Assembly: GCF_000374025.1 (NCBI RefSeq)
Contig: NZ_KB893187.1
Coordinates: 62,001-126,000, forward strand
Origin: Spirosoma panaciterrae DSM 21099
GTDB lineage: Bacteria; Bacteroidota; Bacteroidia; Cytophagales; Spirosomataceae
Direction of reading: 5' to 3'
Length of the DNA: 64,000 nt
Part shown: positions 53,989 through 63,392 of the stretch, piece after piece
Numbering within the stretch: position 1 is the stretch's first letter
Layout: each line of letters begins with the position of its first letter
Notes under the pieces: model-generated
What the model was told of the DNA's origin: nothing
The model's database searches: none
Seen by the model: only the letters and a program-made list of their open reading frames with translations
Position numbers and translations under genes: made by a program

Positions 53989-54003
53989 TTTCACTCTTAA
54001 TTT

Positions 54004-54828
54004 ATGACGAGTAACTACCCTTGGGAACCCATTAAAGAATACAGGGAAATCCTGTTCAGCTATTACGACGGGATTGCTAAAATCAGTATCAACCGCCCAC
54101 ATAAGCGCAACGCCTTCACGCCACTGACCGTTAAGGAAATGTCGGAAGCTATGGAGATAGCCCGGCAGGATGAACGGGTTGGGGTCATTATTTTAACAGG
54201 TGAAGGGGGAGAAGCTTTCTGTTCAGGGGGCGATCAGTCGGTACGTGGGCATGGTGGCTATGTTGGTGAAGATAAAGTGCCACGCCTGAACGTACTCGAT
54301 TTGCAAATGCAAATCCGACGGATTCCGAAGCCGGTCATTGCCATGGTAGCCGGTTATGCAATTGGGGGCGGGCATGTGCTGCACGTTATCTGCGATTTGT
54401 CGATTGCTGCCGAAAATGCCCGCTTTGGACAGACTGGCCCCAAGGTCGGTTCGTTCGATGGCGGATTTGGGGCCTCGTTCCTGGCGCGCGTGGTTGGCCA
54501 GAAAAAGGCCCGCGAAATCTGGTATTTGTGCGATCAGTACGATGCACAGGAAGCGCTGGAAATGGGCCTGGTCAATAAAGTAGTGCCCCTTGAGCAACTG
54601 GAGGAAGTGACTATAAGCTGGTGCCGGAAAATTCTTGAAAAAAGTCCTATTGCCATTCGTATGCTGAAAGCGTCGTTCAATGCCGAACTCGACGGGCAGG
54701 CGGGTATACAACAGTTGGCCGGGGATGCTACACTGCTCTATTATTTGTCGGAAGAAGCCAAAGAAGGGAAAGACGCGTTTCTGGAGAAGCGCAAACCGGA
54801 TTTCAGTAAGTTTCCAAAATTCCCATAA
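54004..54828 (+). CDS. menB: 1,4-dihydroxy-2-naphthoyl-CoA synthase
   Basis: 274 residues, crotonase fold with MenB features: [37 protein letters not shown] (conserved in MenB, with the oxyanion GGD), [16 protein letters not shown] and a bulky C-terminus ([19 protein letters not shown]). Closes the second ring of the naphthoquinone from o-succinylbenzoyl-CoA, the product of MenE. Both strands near here carry menaquinone genes. Confidence 0.96.
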   Translation: MTSNYPWEPIKEYREILFSYYDGIAKISINRPHKRNAFTPLTVKEMSEAMEIARQDERVGVIILTGEGGEAFCSGGDQSVRGHGGYVGEDKVPRLNVLDLQMQIRRIPKPVIAMVAGYAIGGGHVLHVICDLSIAAENARFGQTGPKVGSFDGGFGASFLARVVGQKKAREIWYLCDQYDAQEALEMGLVNKVVPLEQLEEVTISWCRKILEKSPIAIRMLKASFNAELDGQAGIQQLAGDATLLYYLSEEAKEGKDAFLEKRKPDFSKFPKFP

Positions 54829-54836
54829 ACGGAAAA

Positions 54837-54908
54837 GGTTTGCGCCCTACGGTTTACAATAAACGCATACGGTCCAGTTGGGCTGTTGAAAACCGCAGGG
54901 CGCAAACC
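54837..54908 (+). terminator. Hairpin after menB
   Basis: A 19-bp stem with one mismatch (54837-54855 with 54890-54908; GGTTTGCGCCC core) and a 34-base loop, nine bases past the menB stop. There is no T-tract. Termination is inferred from position. Confidence 0.55.
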
Positions 54909-54978
54909 AATCAGTTACTTTCTGGCTAATAATCCGTCTCTGATATGGTCGATCACTAAGAATGTCATAGCTTTGGCG

Positions 54979-54994
54979 TAAAATTTAAATTTTA
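54979..54994. promoter_or_regulatory. 16-bp AT palindrome upstream of the response regulator
   Basis: TAAAATTTAAATTTTA is a perfect palindrome about 70 bases before the response-regulator start. It could be an AT-rich promoter up-element or an operator. AT-only palindromes are weak evidence. Confidence 0.25.
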
Positions 54995-55024
54995 TCCGGG
55001 ACATTCAGGGGCCACTTTAGTTAT

Positions 55025-55048
55025 GTATGAATAGCTTATGATTCATAC
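55025..55048. promoter_or_regulatory. 8-bp inverted repeat just before the response regulator
   Basis: GTATGAAT (55025-55032) and ATTCATAC (55041-55048) flank eight bases and end 17 bases before the start codon. It is followed by TTTGG, so it may overlap the promoter. An operator is inferred; nothing names the factor. Confidence 0.35.
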
Positions 55049-55065
55049 TTTGGAAATCTCAACTT

Positions 55066-55509
55066 ATGACAACATCATCTCTACCCAAAAGTGACCCGAG
55101 TCGAGTAGTGTATTTAGTAGACGATGATGAAGAGGATACCATTCTGTTTGAGATGGCTATCCATGAAATTATTCCCAACTGTCGATTACGTATTTTCTAC
55201 AATGGCCTGATTCTTCTGGAGGTTCTGGCCGATCCGGCAGCCAAACCCCATTTGATTTTTCTGGATATGCATATGCCGTATCCCGATGGGCTGGAAATCC
55301 TGATGAACCTCAAAATAAATCGGCAATGGGCTGATATTCCGGTTATTATGCTTACCGGTGTAGAAGATGTCGATAAAATATCACTGGCCTATCAATTAGG
55401 TGCTCAATCGGTTATTGTAAAGCCGTCTACCCATAGTCAGTTACTGGACGTTGTTATCAGTATTCGGGAGTACTGGTTTAAGACAGTTCGCCTTCCGGGT
55501 CAGGCTTAA
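55066..55509 (+). CDS. Single-domain response regulator
   Basis: 147 residues made only of a receiver domain. Acidic pocket D19-D21, phosphorylation site D67 (FLDMHMPYPDG), T97 (IMLTG) and K119 (VKPS) are all present. Such stand-alone receivers relay phosphate or control partners by protein contact; several in Bacteroidota pair with hybrid or bacteriophytochrome-like kinases. The kinase at 56001 is on the other strand. The 3' end overlaps the convergent gene at 55478 by 32 bases. Confidence 0.9.
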   Translation: MTTSSLPKSDPSRVVYLVDDDEEDTILFEMAIHEIIPNCRLRIFYNGLILLEVLADPAAKPHLIFLDMHMPYPDGLEILMNLKINRQWADIPVIMLTGVEDVDKISLAYQLGAQSVIVKPSTHSQLLDVVISIREYWFKTVRLPGQA

Positions 55510-55882
55510 AGGGGATTACGTGCTGTTCGATATGTTCGAGGGATTTCAGATAATCCTTAAGTTCCTGCTCACTACCGAATAGCTTGGGCTCTTTTACGGG
55601 CAGTTTCAATTTCAACGGCATTTTGACCAGGTCTTCATATTGGCCAATTGGCTTCAGTTCATACACGGCAGTAGCTACTTTCAATTCGTAGACATCTACC
55701 GGTTGATCGATTACACTCATTTCTTCCAGACGGCCATCAAAGAAAATGCGTTCAATCTGAGCCTCGAAATACGGGTAGGTAGGGCCTTTCTCATCCTGAC
55801 GTCGTTGGCCGTGTTCCTGATTGACATAAACAACAGCACCAACTTTGAAAGGAAGCTCAATGGGCGTAAAGGTAATCGTCAT
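55478..55882 (-). CDS. Hypothetical protein overlapping the response regulator
   Basis: 134 residues, unrecognised, without signal peptide. The start is beta-rich (FKVGAVVYVNQEHGQRR, then PYFEAQIERIFFDGRLEEMSV), the end helical and charged. Its last 32 bases overlap the response-regulator gene on the other strand. It lies directly upstream of no obvious partner; its own upstream neighbour is the histidine kinase, 118 bases away. Confidence 0.6.
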   Translation of the reverse strand: MTITFTPIELPFKVGAVVYVNQEHGQRRQDEKGPTYPYFEAQIERIFFDGRLEEMSVIDQPVDVYELKVATAVYELKPIGQYEDLVKMPLKLKLPVKEPKLFGSEQELKDYLKSLEHIEQHVIPFKPDPEGELS

Positions 55883-56000
55883 AACGGTAAGAAATTGGAG
55901 GTTTCAAGATGGCTATCGTGTGTGCGACGGTCAAAGATAGAGTATAAGACATATATGCTTCAGTGAATGAATGAATAATTATATGCGTTTTGTGAAATTG

Positions 56001-57878
56001 TTAATCTGATACAGGTAGCGTAATTGTAAACTCGGTAAACTGTCCGTATGTGGTAGACATAGTTAATGTTCCACCATACCCTTTGGTAATGATATCGTAG
56101 CTTAGAGATAAGCCTAGCCCAGTACCCACGCCGTTAGGTTTGGTTGTGAAAAAAGGTTGGTATATTTTATCCCGAACCGATTCCGGTATACCTGTGCCGT
56201 TGTCCCGGATCGATAGCATCATTTGGTGGCCCCTCCAGGCTGAATGCACCCGTAACTCCGGTTTATACCCAGTTGGGCTCAACGCAAGTTTTTGCTGAAG
56301 AGCATAAAAGGCGTTGTTGTAAAGATTGCTCAAAACCCGGCTAATTTCCTGTTGTACCACATTGATCGGCCTTAAGGTAGCGTCAAAATCGGTAGAGATT
56401 GAAACTTCGAATGGAGAATCGTTGCGTTGGAAGGTATGGTAGGCCAGCCGTAATTGTTCTTCCGCCAGGTTATTCAAATCGGTTGGCTCTTTGTGGCCGG
56501 TAACCTTTCGGCTGTGTTCGAGCATGCCTTTTACAATCGCTGAGGCCCGCCCGCCATGTTGGGTGATTTTTTGGAGATTCTGTTTCAAATCGGCTAATAA
56601 TTCAGCTTGCAGTGCATCGACTTGGGCGGCTTCCTGCTGAACCTCCACCAACTCATCAATCAATTCTGCCGATACTTCCGAAAAATTGTTTACAAAATTT
56701 AAGGGATTCTGGATCTCGTGGGCGATACCTGCCGTTAGTTCGCCTAGGGCTGCCATCTTTTCCGATTGAATGAGTTGGTTTTGAGTCATCTTTAGTTCAC
56801 TCAGCGTACTCTGAAGGGCTTCTTTCTGATCGTGCAATTGCCGATTTGTCCGCATTCGGAGCCGGTTTGAACGGATGAGCGTAATCGAAAAGGCGAGCAA
56901 CACGAACGCCAGGCCAACCAGAACAAACACGAGCTGGCGTTGCTGTCGGGCATCCTGTTCGCGAAGTTTACGTTCGGCAACCAACAGCTTTATCTGAGCT
57001 TCTTTCTTTTGACTGGCTTGCCGAAATTGAATAGCAGCCAGTTGACGAGCCGTTACTTCGGCAGCCAGACTGTCTTTGTAAGCCGTATACTGGACATAGT
57101 AATTATAGGCCTTCGCAAAATCACCCCGTTGCGCAAACCTCTGGCTCATTTCTTGGCTCGAATCCCGGATTTTCTTTTTTGCGGTTAACTTAATCAGCTC
57201 GGATGCAGGTTGTCCGCTTTGCTGAACCAAGCTATCGAGCCAACGCTCTGTGAAATGTATGGGAACGGGTATGGTAAACTGGGCAGATTTTTCGGGAGTA
57301 AATCGTTGGTAAGACAGATTGGGGCGAACCGCCTGAAATGGGCCATTTAGTAAGACCTCGCTGTTAGACTGAGAGAATCGCCCTCTGGGCGTACTTCCGT
57401 TAAACCGGGTATTAACAGTTGCCTGATTCATACTGGTACTTAAAGCACGTAGAACAGGTAATAAACGGTTGCTGTTATCGCGCTTCATCAGATCGCCTAC
57501 CGTTGACATAGCCCAGCTCACCGCTCTAAAGTCAGATAATTGGGTCGCCATGTCTACCGCTTTTGTCAGGGCCGTATTGGCCTCCTGAGTTTGGTTAATC
57601 TCTTGACTTTGAATACTACCAAGCTGACAAAGTGCCACAAGTTGGCTTGCCTGATCATTGAGTTGACGGGCCGTTTGTAGGAGGGAGTCGGCCGTGGATC
57701 GATTCAGTAATCGATTGTTTTGTTGCAGACTTTTTCGCAACCATTTAATCTGGGCAATCGAAGCGGGGGACGGGGGTAAGCTGTCCGTCCGACTTGCCTG
57801 CGCTACCCCATTGGGTACAGCCTGCAAAAAGATAGCCAGGACTAGCAATAAGTGGCCTATGAAATACCTGACTTGCAT
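56001..57878 (-). CDS. Sensor histidine kinase with periplasmic helical domain
   Basis: 625 residues: signal peptide (about 1-26), a helix-rich periplasmic domain (30-310), a membrane segment (LVFVLVGLAFVLLAFSITLI), a coiled coil, HisKA with H387 (LTAGIAHEIQNPLN), and an HATPase domain with N-box NNAFYAL, DNGTGIPESV and GTGLGLSLSYDI. The kinase is fully equipped. No regulator is in the same operon; the single-domain receiver at 55066 is the nearest candidate. The signal is unknown. Confidence 0.92.
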   Translation of the reverse strand: MQVRYFIGHLLLVLAIFLQAVPNGVAQASRTDSLPPSPASIAQIKWLRKSLQQNNRLLNRSTADSLLQTARQLNDQASQLVALCQLGSIQSQEINQTQEANTALTKAVDMATQLSDFRAVSWAMSTVGDLMKRDNSNRLLPVLRALSTSMNQATVNTRFNGSTPRGRFSQSNSEVLLNGPFQAVRPNLSYQRFTPEKSAQFTIPVPIHFTERWLDSLVQQSGQPASELIKLTAKKKIRDSSQEMSQRFAQRGDFAKAYNYYVQYTAYKDSLAAEVTARQLAAIQFRQASQKKEAQIKLLVAERKLREQDARQQRQLVFVLVGLAFVLLAFSITLIRSNRLRMRTNRQLHDQKEALQSTLSELKMTQNQLIQSEKMAALGELTAGIAHEIQNPLNFVNNFSEVSAELIDELVEVQQEAAQVDALQAELLADLKQNLQKITQHGGRASAIVKGMLEHSRKVTGHKEPTDLNNLAEEQLRLAYHTFQRNDSPFEVSISTDFDATLRPINVVQQEISRVLSNLYNNAFYALQQKLALSPTGYKPELRVHSAWRGHQMMLSIRDNGTGIPESVRDKIYQPFFTTKPNGVGTGLGLSLSYDIITKGYGGTLTMSTTYGQFTEFTITLPVSD

Positions 57879-58037
57879 AACGACTTCCGGACAATAGTAA
57901 ATTGGAATTGATCAACGAAAGATAGAAAAATCCTATACAAAGTATGGCTGGTGAACTATTTACAAAACCAGGTGTAAGTGAGGGCACACTATTAAATCTT
58001 AATGCAGCAGAAGATTGGCTTATAGAATAAGGTACCC

Positions 58038-58081
58038 TTCTAAAGTGATTTGGCCCCAGATGGGGCCAAATCACTTTAGAA
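58038..58081 (-). terminator. Perfect 44-base palindrome after the TonB-type receptor gene
   Basis: A perfect 20-bp stem (58038-58057 with 58062-58081; core GATTTGGCCCC) with a four-base AGAT loop, 18 bases past the receptor stop. In the gene's direction it is followed by GGGTACC, so there is no T-tract. Transcription termination is likely but not classical. Confidence 0.6.
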
Positions 58082-58099
58082 AGATAAATCGAATTGCGT

Positions 58100-60739
58100 C
58101 TAGGAACGGGGTCGGCCACCGCCAGCAGGAGCTGCCTGTTGCTGACCGTCGTTGCCGCCACCGCCTTCTCCTTTTACATCATCGTTTTCGATCGATTTTT
58201 TCCGTTTGCTATCGACGAACTTCATCTTACCAATTTTGTAGCTGAAGGTCAACCGAACTCCGGCATTGTAAAAACTGCTGATGCTGGATTGGCTCAGGAT
58301 GGATGAGCTTGATTCTGAACGAACCGTAAAGGGGTGGTTCAGGAAATTCTCAGCAACGAGGCCAATGCTTCCTTTTTTCTGGGCGATGTCTTTCCGGAAA
58401 CCGATGTTATAGAAGGCAAACGAACCCTGATAGCCCTGTAGCTGAATACGGCGTCCCATCATGCCGCCACCACCCTGAAGGCCCCAGCCGTTGCCGATGG
58501 TGTAGGTGCCGAAGAGCCGTCCGCCCAGTACCCAGCCCGAATTGGAGGCTGCATAAATTGGGTTGGCGTTGTTGTTGGTCAGGTTAACATGCATCAGATC
58601 GAAGCCACCATTGAGCTGAACTTTCGAAGAGAGGTTGATATTACCAAAAACGTTCATGCCGTAGGTATCTTCGTAGCCGACATTCTGGTAATTAGTCCGA
58701 ATAGCCGTTTGCGCCACATTGTTTACCAGTACCGTAGCCGTGTCGCGAACGCTGGTGATTTCGTTGTTGGTCCGGCGCACAAAGAGGGATGTGGTCAGAT
58801 AAACGGCTTTCAGAGGCATCGACAGACTCAACTCAACATTGTCGGTCAGTTCGGGCGATAGGTATGGGTTCCCCTGGCTAATGTTGGTTGGGTTCGATGC
58901 GTTGATGTTCGGGTTCAGAAATTGAATACCCGGACGTTGAATCCGACGGTTATAGGCCAGTTTCAGGGTTTTGTTACCTTTCAGGCTTTTTGAAATATTG
59001 ATGCTTGGTACCAAATTCCCATAGTTCGACAGCGAAATGGGTGTTCCCGTTTGCTCGGAACCAAATCGGGCATCGAGCAGGGTATATTCATACCGCGCAC
59101 CAGCTTTCAGAGTGAATTTTTTAGGCAGTGCGGCTGTGAGCGAAGCATAGGCACCCAGAATCTGCTGTTGATAGTTCAGTGAATTATTTTGCCGGGTATT
59201 GTCTACCACATAATCGCCCGTTGCCCCCTGAGCAATGAAATAGGTGTAGTCGCTGTTGACCTGCCGAATAATCCCTTTGCCGCCAAATTCCAGCAGGGTT
59301 TTCTGGCTCAATGGGGTCTGGTAATCAATCTGTAAGGTCGATTCCTTGTTCTGGCTGGGGTTATCGTTCCGCTGCCGCGATAGGATGGTATGCATATCCG
59401 TTGCATTGAGCAGATCGGCCGTAAAATCATTCTGGCGGTTGTTCTGGCTATACAGGCCCAGAATGCTCAGTTCCTGCTGCGGTTTGTAGGTTTTGGTGTA
59501 CGTGACGTTGGCGTCCAGGTTGCCGTTTATATCTTTCGTGGATACGTCTCGTAAATTCAGAACGGGGTTGCTTACTCCCGGCAAATAGGTGGTGGTCAGC
59601 AGGCCGTTTTGCGTCGAGGTTCCGTTGCGGGCCCCGTAGCGTACGCTAGCCGTTAGCGAGGTGTTTTTGTCAATGTCATAATCCCAGCCCAACTGATAGT
59701 TGCCAAACAGCCGTTGCGTAAGCGTATTCGCATTTTGAATCGTGACCTGATTCCCATTCGCGGTTTTGGTAGTCTGGGTGTTTTCAAATTCTCCTTTTAC
59801 GTTGTACTCGGCCCGACCAAAGCCGCTAAGCGAAAAGCCCATTTTACCCGTACGGTAGTTGGCGTTCAGACCAAGGTTCGATCCCCGGTTGCCCACACCG
59901 CTATTTACGTCAAGCGTCAGGCCCTGCAAAGTCGTTTTCTTGGTCACAATGTTGATGATCCCCCCCGAACCTTCAGCATCGTACTTAGCCGATGGGCTGG
60001 TGATGACTTCTACACTCTTGATCATATCGGCCGGAATCTGCTTTAGCGCATCGGCTACACTGGAGGCCACAATCGTACTGGGTTTGTTGTTGATGAGCAC
60101 CTGGATATTGCTGCTGCCCCGCAGGGTCAGGTTCCCGTCGAGGTCAACGGTCAGCATGGGCACTTTCCGCATCACATCCGACGCATCGCCCCCTTTGGTG
60201 GTTACGTCTTTTTCGGCGTTGTACACCAGGCGGTCTACCTTTTCCTCAATCATCGATGCCTGACCCGTTACCGTGGCTTCGGCCAGTGTGCGCACATCCG
60301 GGGGAAGATTTACAACCCCCACATTGATTTCGGAGCCTTTGGCAATCGTGATCGGAGCCGACAGTCGATTTTTATAGCCAATGAAGGAGTACTGAAGTTT
60401 GTAGGTACCGGGTGCCAGTTTGGAAAGCGTAAACTTCCCTTTTTCATCGGCGGTAGTTCCATCGATGGGCTTATTGGTTTGGGTATTGATCAGGGCAATG
60501 GTGGCGTATTCGACAGGCTTGTTGGTCGTAGAATCCATCAGGATGCCTGAAATCTTACCGTTTCCTTTGGGCTGGGTGTCGGTATCGGTTCCGGGGATGA
60601 ATGTTTTTTCTTTTTTCTGGCCAAATCCATCCTGACTGCCAGGGCCGCCAAATCGGCCACCACCGGGGCCACCGCCACCAGGGCCAAATTGAGCAAAAGC
60701 TGTAGTGCTTATAAGCAGTAAAAGAAGTATTTTTTTCAT
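58100..60739 (-). CDS. TonB-type outer-membrane receptor/beta-barrel protein
   Basis: 879 residues. Signal peptide (1-16) and a glycine-rich N-terminus (GPGGGGPGGGRFGG) precede a carboxypeptidase-regulatory-like domain (about 60-140; GKISGILMDSTTNKPVEYAT), a plug region (VEVITSPSAKYDAEGSGG) and a long beta-barrel of the PF14905-like group. The C-terminus is unusual: after the last barrel strand comes a charged and glycine-rich tail (GGGRPRS) rather than a final aromatic residue. Such proteins import or bind ligands at the outer membrane. The ligand and any surface partner are unknown; no SusD-like gene is adjacent. Confidence 0.88.
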   Translation of the reverse strand: MKKILLLLLISTTAFAQFGPGGGGPGGGRFGGPGSQDGFGQKKEKTFIPGTDTDTQPKGNGKISGILMDSTTNKPVEYATIALINTQTNKPIDGTTADEKGKFTLSKLAPGTYKLQYSFIGYKNRLSAPITIAKGSEINVGVVNLPPDVRTLAEATVTGQASMIEEKVDRLVYNAEKDVTTKGGDASDVMRKVPMLTVDLDGNLTLRGSSNIQVLINNKPSTIVASSVADALKQIPADMIKSVEVITSPSAKYDAEGSGGIINIVTKKTTLQGLTLDVNSGVGNRGSNLGLNANYRTGKMGFSLSGFGRAEYNVKGEFENTQTTKTANGNQVTIQNANTLTQRLFGNYQLGWDYDIDKNTSLTASVRYGARNGTSTQNGLLTTTYLPGVSNPVLNLRDVSTKDINGNLDANVTYTKTYKPQQELSILGLYSQNNRQNDFTADLLNATDMHTILSRQRNDNPSQNKESTLQIDYQTPLSQKTLLEFGGKGIIRQVNSDYTYFIAQGATGDYVVDNTRQNNSLNYQQQILGAYASLTAALPKKFTLKAGARYEYTLLDARFGSEQTGTPISLSNYGNLVPSINISKSLKGNKTLKLAYNRRIQRPGIQFLNPNINASNPTNISQGNPYLSPELTDNVELSLSMPLKAVYLTTSLFVRRTNNEITSVRDTATVLVNNVAQTAIRTNYQNVGYEDTYGMNVFGNINLSSKVQLNGGFDLMHVNLTNNNANPIYAASNSGWVLGGRLFGTYTIGNGWGLQGGGGMMGRRIQLQGYQGSFAFYNIGFRKDIAQKKGSIGLVAENFLNHPFTVRSESSSSILSQSSISSFYNAGVRLTFSYKIGKMKFVDSKRKKSIENDDVKGEGGGGNDGQQQAAPAGGGRPRS

Positions 60740-61084
60740 GGTAGTACTCCGCTGTAGTGAGGTGCTTTTTTCGTGAGGGCGAAATTGCGACGCAGCGTAG
60801 TTGCCAGAAAATGAATGTTGCCGAATGCCCGATTTTAGGTGGTGGATCGGGGTTTTTGAGCTACAAGGATAAATACGATTGGTTTTAGGCAGGAAAACGA
60901 AATAAATGCGAAATTGTCAAAGTCTGTTATTGTAAGGCATTGACTGTCAGTCGTTATAAATAACAAATGCCGGAATCCTCCTAAGCGGTTCCGGCATTTG
61001 TTATTTATAAGTATATCTACTGAGTAGACTAATTCGAAGATGGGAGCGACCCATAGAAGAAATCGGCTCCGATCGACTACGTTC
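60740..61084. other. Gene-free stretch between lepB and the TonB-type receptor
   Basis: 345 bases. It holds the long palindrome at 60954-61010. The remainder should contain the receptor promoter, but no clear element was found. Confidence 0.5.
60954..61010 (-). terminator. Perfect 22-bp inverted repeat after lepB
   Basis: Arms 60954-60975 and 60989-61010 match perfectly (core AACAAATGCCGGAA), loop 13 bases, 75 bases past the lepB stop. There is no T-tract in the gene's direction, but the A+T-rich outer stem may help termination. Confidence 0.6.
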
Positions 61085-62254
61085 CTAATCGATTAATCGA
61101 AATAAGCGATTCCAGCGGATTTTGTGCCATGCGTCGGCCGGAACCGGATCAATCGACATCCAAACGAAAACAGCTTTGCCAATGATGTGGTCGGAAGGAA
61201 CAAAGCCCCAATAGCGCGAATCTTCCGAATTGTGTCGGTTGTCGCCCATCATGAAATAATAGCCTTGCTTAAACGTATAGGACGTAATTGGCTGACCGTT
61301 GATGCGAATGGCTGAGGAGGTTACCTCTACTTTTTCATTGCCTTCATAGCGTTCAATAACTGGGCCATACAGGGCAATGGTTTTTTGGTTTATGGGAATG
61401 GTCATGCCCGCTTTAGGAATTTTGAGTGGCCCGAAATTGTCCTGATTCCACGCGAAGGCTGAACTGCCATAAATACCCGGTCCTGCCTGACCAGCAGGTT
61501 CGGTCATGGGTTCGATGCCTTTTACCCAGTCGAAATCGTGGAATTTGGCAATCCTATCCTTCGTGGTATTGACCCGGTAACCGACCAGTTTATACGTTTT
61601 CGTGGTGTCGTTGTATACGGCAAGCGGTTGCCAGTTGATGAACGGCCCTTCTGCTGATTTGAAATCGTTGACGATGTCGTATTTTCGAAAAAAGCGGTCA
61701 TCAAGCTCTTCGGTCGTTTTGACAAAGTAGGTGGTTTGTGCCCGTTCGGGGGTGGGCATGACTTTCCCGTTTACGTACACCTGTTCCTGCCGAATTTCGA
61801 TTACGTCGCCCGGTATCCCGATGCATCGCTTGATGAAATCGGTTTTCAGATCAGTCGGGTAGTCGGTCTCACCCGTTTTAGGAGGTGGGTAATTGAAAAC
61901 GACTACATCCCCATTCTTTACGGTGGTAAAACCGGGTAATCGGTAGATAGGTAACTGAATCGCTTTGCTGAACGACGGAATGTCGGTACCCCATATTTTC
62001 TGATGGGTAAGGGGGACCTGCAAGGGCGTTTTGGGCGTCCGTACGCCATAATGAAGCTTACTGACGAATAAATAATCACCGACCATCAGATCACTTTCCA
62101 TCGATGGAGTCGGTATGGCAAAGGCTTCAAAGGTGAGGAATCGGATCAGTGTGGCGGCAATGACCGCAAACAGGATGGAGTCGAGCCATTCCCGAAGGAC
62201 TGACTTTTTGGGTTTAGGCGCTTTTGCTGTAGTCTCAGTTTTCTTGCCAAACAT
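61085..62254 (-). CDS. lepB: Signal peptidase I
   Basis: 389 residues. The catalytic serine S51 is in PTPSMESDLMVGDYLFVSK, and the general-base lysine K138 in DFIKRCIGIPGD; the GDNRHNSEDSRYWGFVP box near the C-terminus is complete. One membrane segment (about 22-40) anchors it. Cleaves signal peptides of exported proteins. The length, with an insert of about 110 residues between the boxes, is usual for Bacteroidota and longer than in Bacillus. It is transcribed alone. Confidence 0.95.
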   Translation of the reverse strand: MFGKKTETTAKAPKPKKSVLREWLDSILFAVIAATLIRFLTFEAFAIPTPSMESDLMVGDYLFVSKLHYGVRTPKTPLQVPLTHQKIWGTDIPSFSKAIQLPIYRLPGFTTVKNGDVVVFNYPPPKTGETDYPTDLKTDFIKRCIGIPGDVIEIRQEQVYVNGKVMPTPERAQTTYFVKTTEELDDRFFRKYDIVNDFKSAEGPFINWQPLAVYNDTTKTYKLVGYRVNTTKDRIAKFHDFDWVKGIEPMTEPAGQAGPGIYGSSAFAWNQDNFGPLKIPKAGMTIPINQKTIALYGPVIERYEGNEKVEVTSSAIRINGQPITSYTFKQGYYFMMGDNRHNSEDSRYWGFVPSDHIIGKAVFVWMSIDPVPADAWHKIRWNRLFRLID

Positions 62255-62444
62255 AGAAAGTGTATGAATTAGGGTAAATGACGACGGGTGCCTGTAATAA
62301 ACGATTGAATGAGTTGCCGAATAATGAAAGATACGGACAAGTCGTAGGAGGTCGTAACTTTTTTTACATGGATGGCTAAATGGCAGGCTGACCGTTGAGA
62401 GCCGGAGAGTTATGGCTAATTTTCCGATGGATTTACCTTGAAAA

Positions 62445-63368
62445 ATGACTGTACATAAACCTGTGTTTAGACCTTATCTCCTCATTGTGATGGCGCTGTT
62501 TAGGGCTTTTTCCACGAGCGCCCAGGTTAAGAAACAAATGACTAAATCGGTCGATCAACTCCGTAGTCAGATCGAGCAGATTGCGCGGGATGCCCAGGGC
62601 CGTGTAGGGGTTGCGGCTACGTTGCTGGAAACGGGCGAATCGGTCGGGTTTCACGAGATGGAGCAATTCCCGATGCAAAGTGTGTATAAGCTGCCCATCG
62701 GTATGGCTGTACTGCATCAGATTGATCAGAAAAAGCTGGCACTAACTCAGGTGGTTCATGTGACCCAGAGCGACTATATAGCTGACCGCCAGCATAGTCC
62801 CATACGAGATAAATTCCCTCAGGGCGTCGATATACCCCTTTCTGAACTGCTTCGGTATGCAATTTCAGAAAGTGATGGGTCGGCCAGTGATGTGTTGTTG
62901 CGGATGGTCGGTGGATCGCAGGTCGTGATGTCGTATCTGAAAACACTGAACGTGACGGAGATGATGGTTCTGAATACGGAGCTAGAAATTGGAAGCGATA
63001 ATGCCGTCCAGTACCGAAACTGGGCAAAACCAGCCCAGGCTGCCAGCTTATTACGAGCGGTTCAGGAAGGCAGAGGGCTTTCCAAAACCAGCCATGCCTT
63101 CCTGCTTCATCTACTGACCGATACCCAAACGGGTCTTCAACGGCTAAAAGGATTACTACCTTCCGGGACTACAGTGGCGCATAAAACCGGAACTTCCTGG
63201 ACAATCGACGGAATAACAGCCGCCACGAACGACGTAGGGATCATTACCTTACCCAATGGACGTCATATTGCCCTTGCCGTGTTCGTTTCCGATGCCAAAG
63301 CCGATGCGAAAACGCGTGAAGCCGTTATCGCCCGGATTGCCAAAGTTGCCTGGGATTACTGGCAATGA
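62445..63368 (+). CDS. Class A beta-lactamase (subclass A2-like)
   Basis: 307 residues with a signal peptide (about 1-26). Active-site motifs: S79-V-Y-K82 (S70xxK), S143-D-G145 where most class A enzymes have SDN, E179 at the E166 position, and K247-T-G249. The Q-Y-x-N-W after E179 and the overall length resemble the PER/CfxA-type subclass A2 found in Bacteroidota. The SDG variant removes Asn132, which contacts the beta-lactam side chain, so the activity may be altered. Natural chromosomal gene. Confidence 0.92.
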   Translation: MTVHKPVFRPYLLIVMALFRAFSTSAQVKKQMTKSVDQLRSQIEQIARDAQGRVGVAATLLETGESVGFHEMEQFPMQSVYKLPIGMAVLHQIDQKKLALTQVVHVTQSDYIADRQHSPIRDKFPQGVDIPLSELLRYAISESDGSASDVLLRMVGGSQVVMSYLKTLNVTEMMVLNTELEIGSDNAVQYRNWAKPAQAASLLRAVQEGRGLSKTSHAFLLHLLTDTQTGLQRLKGLLPSGTTVAHKTGTSWTIDGITAATNDVGIITLPNGRHIALAVFVSDAKADAKTREAVIARIAKVAWDYWQ

Positions 63369-63392
63369 TATTCAATGGAGTATATGATAATC

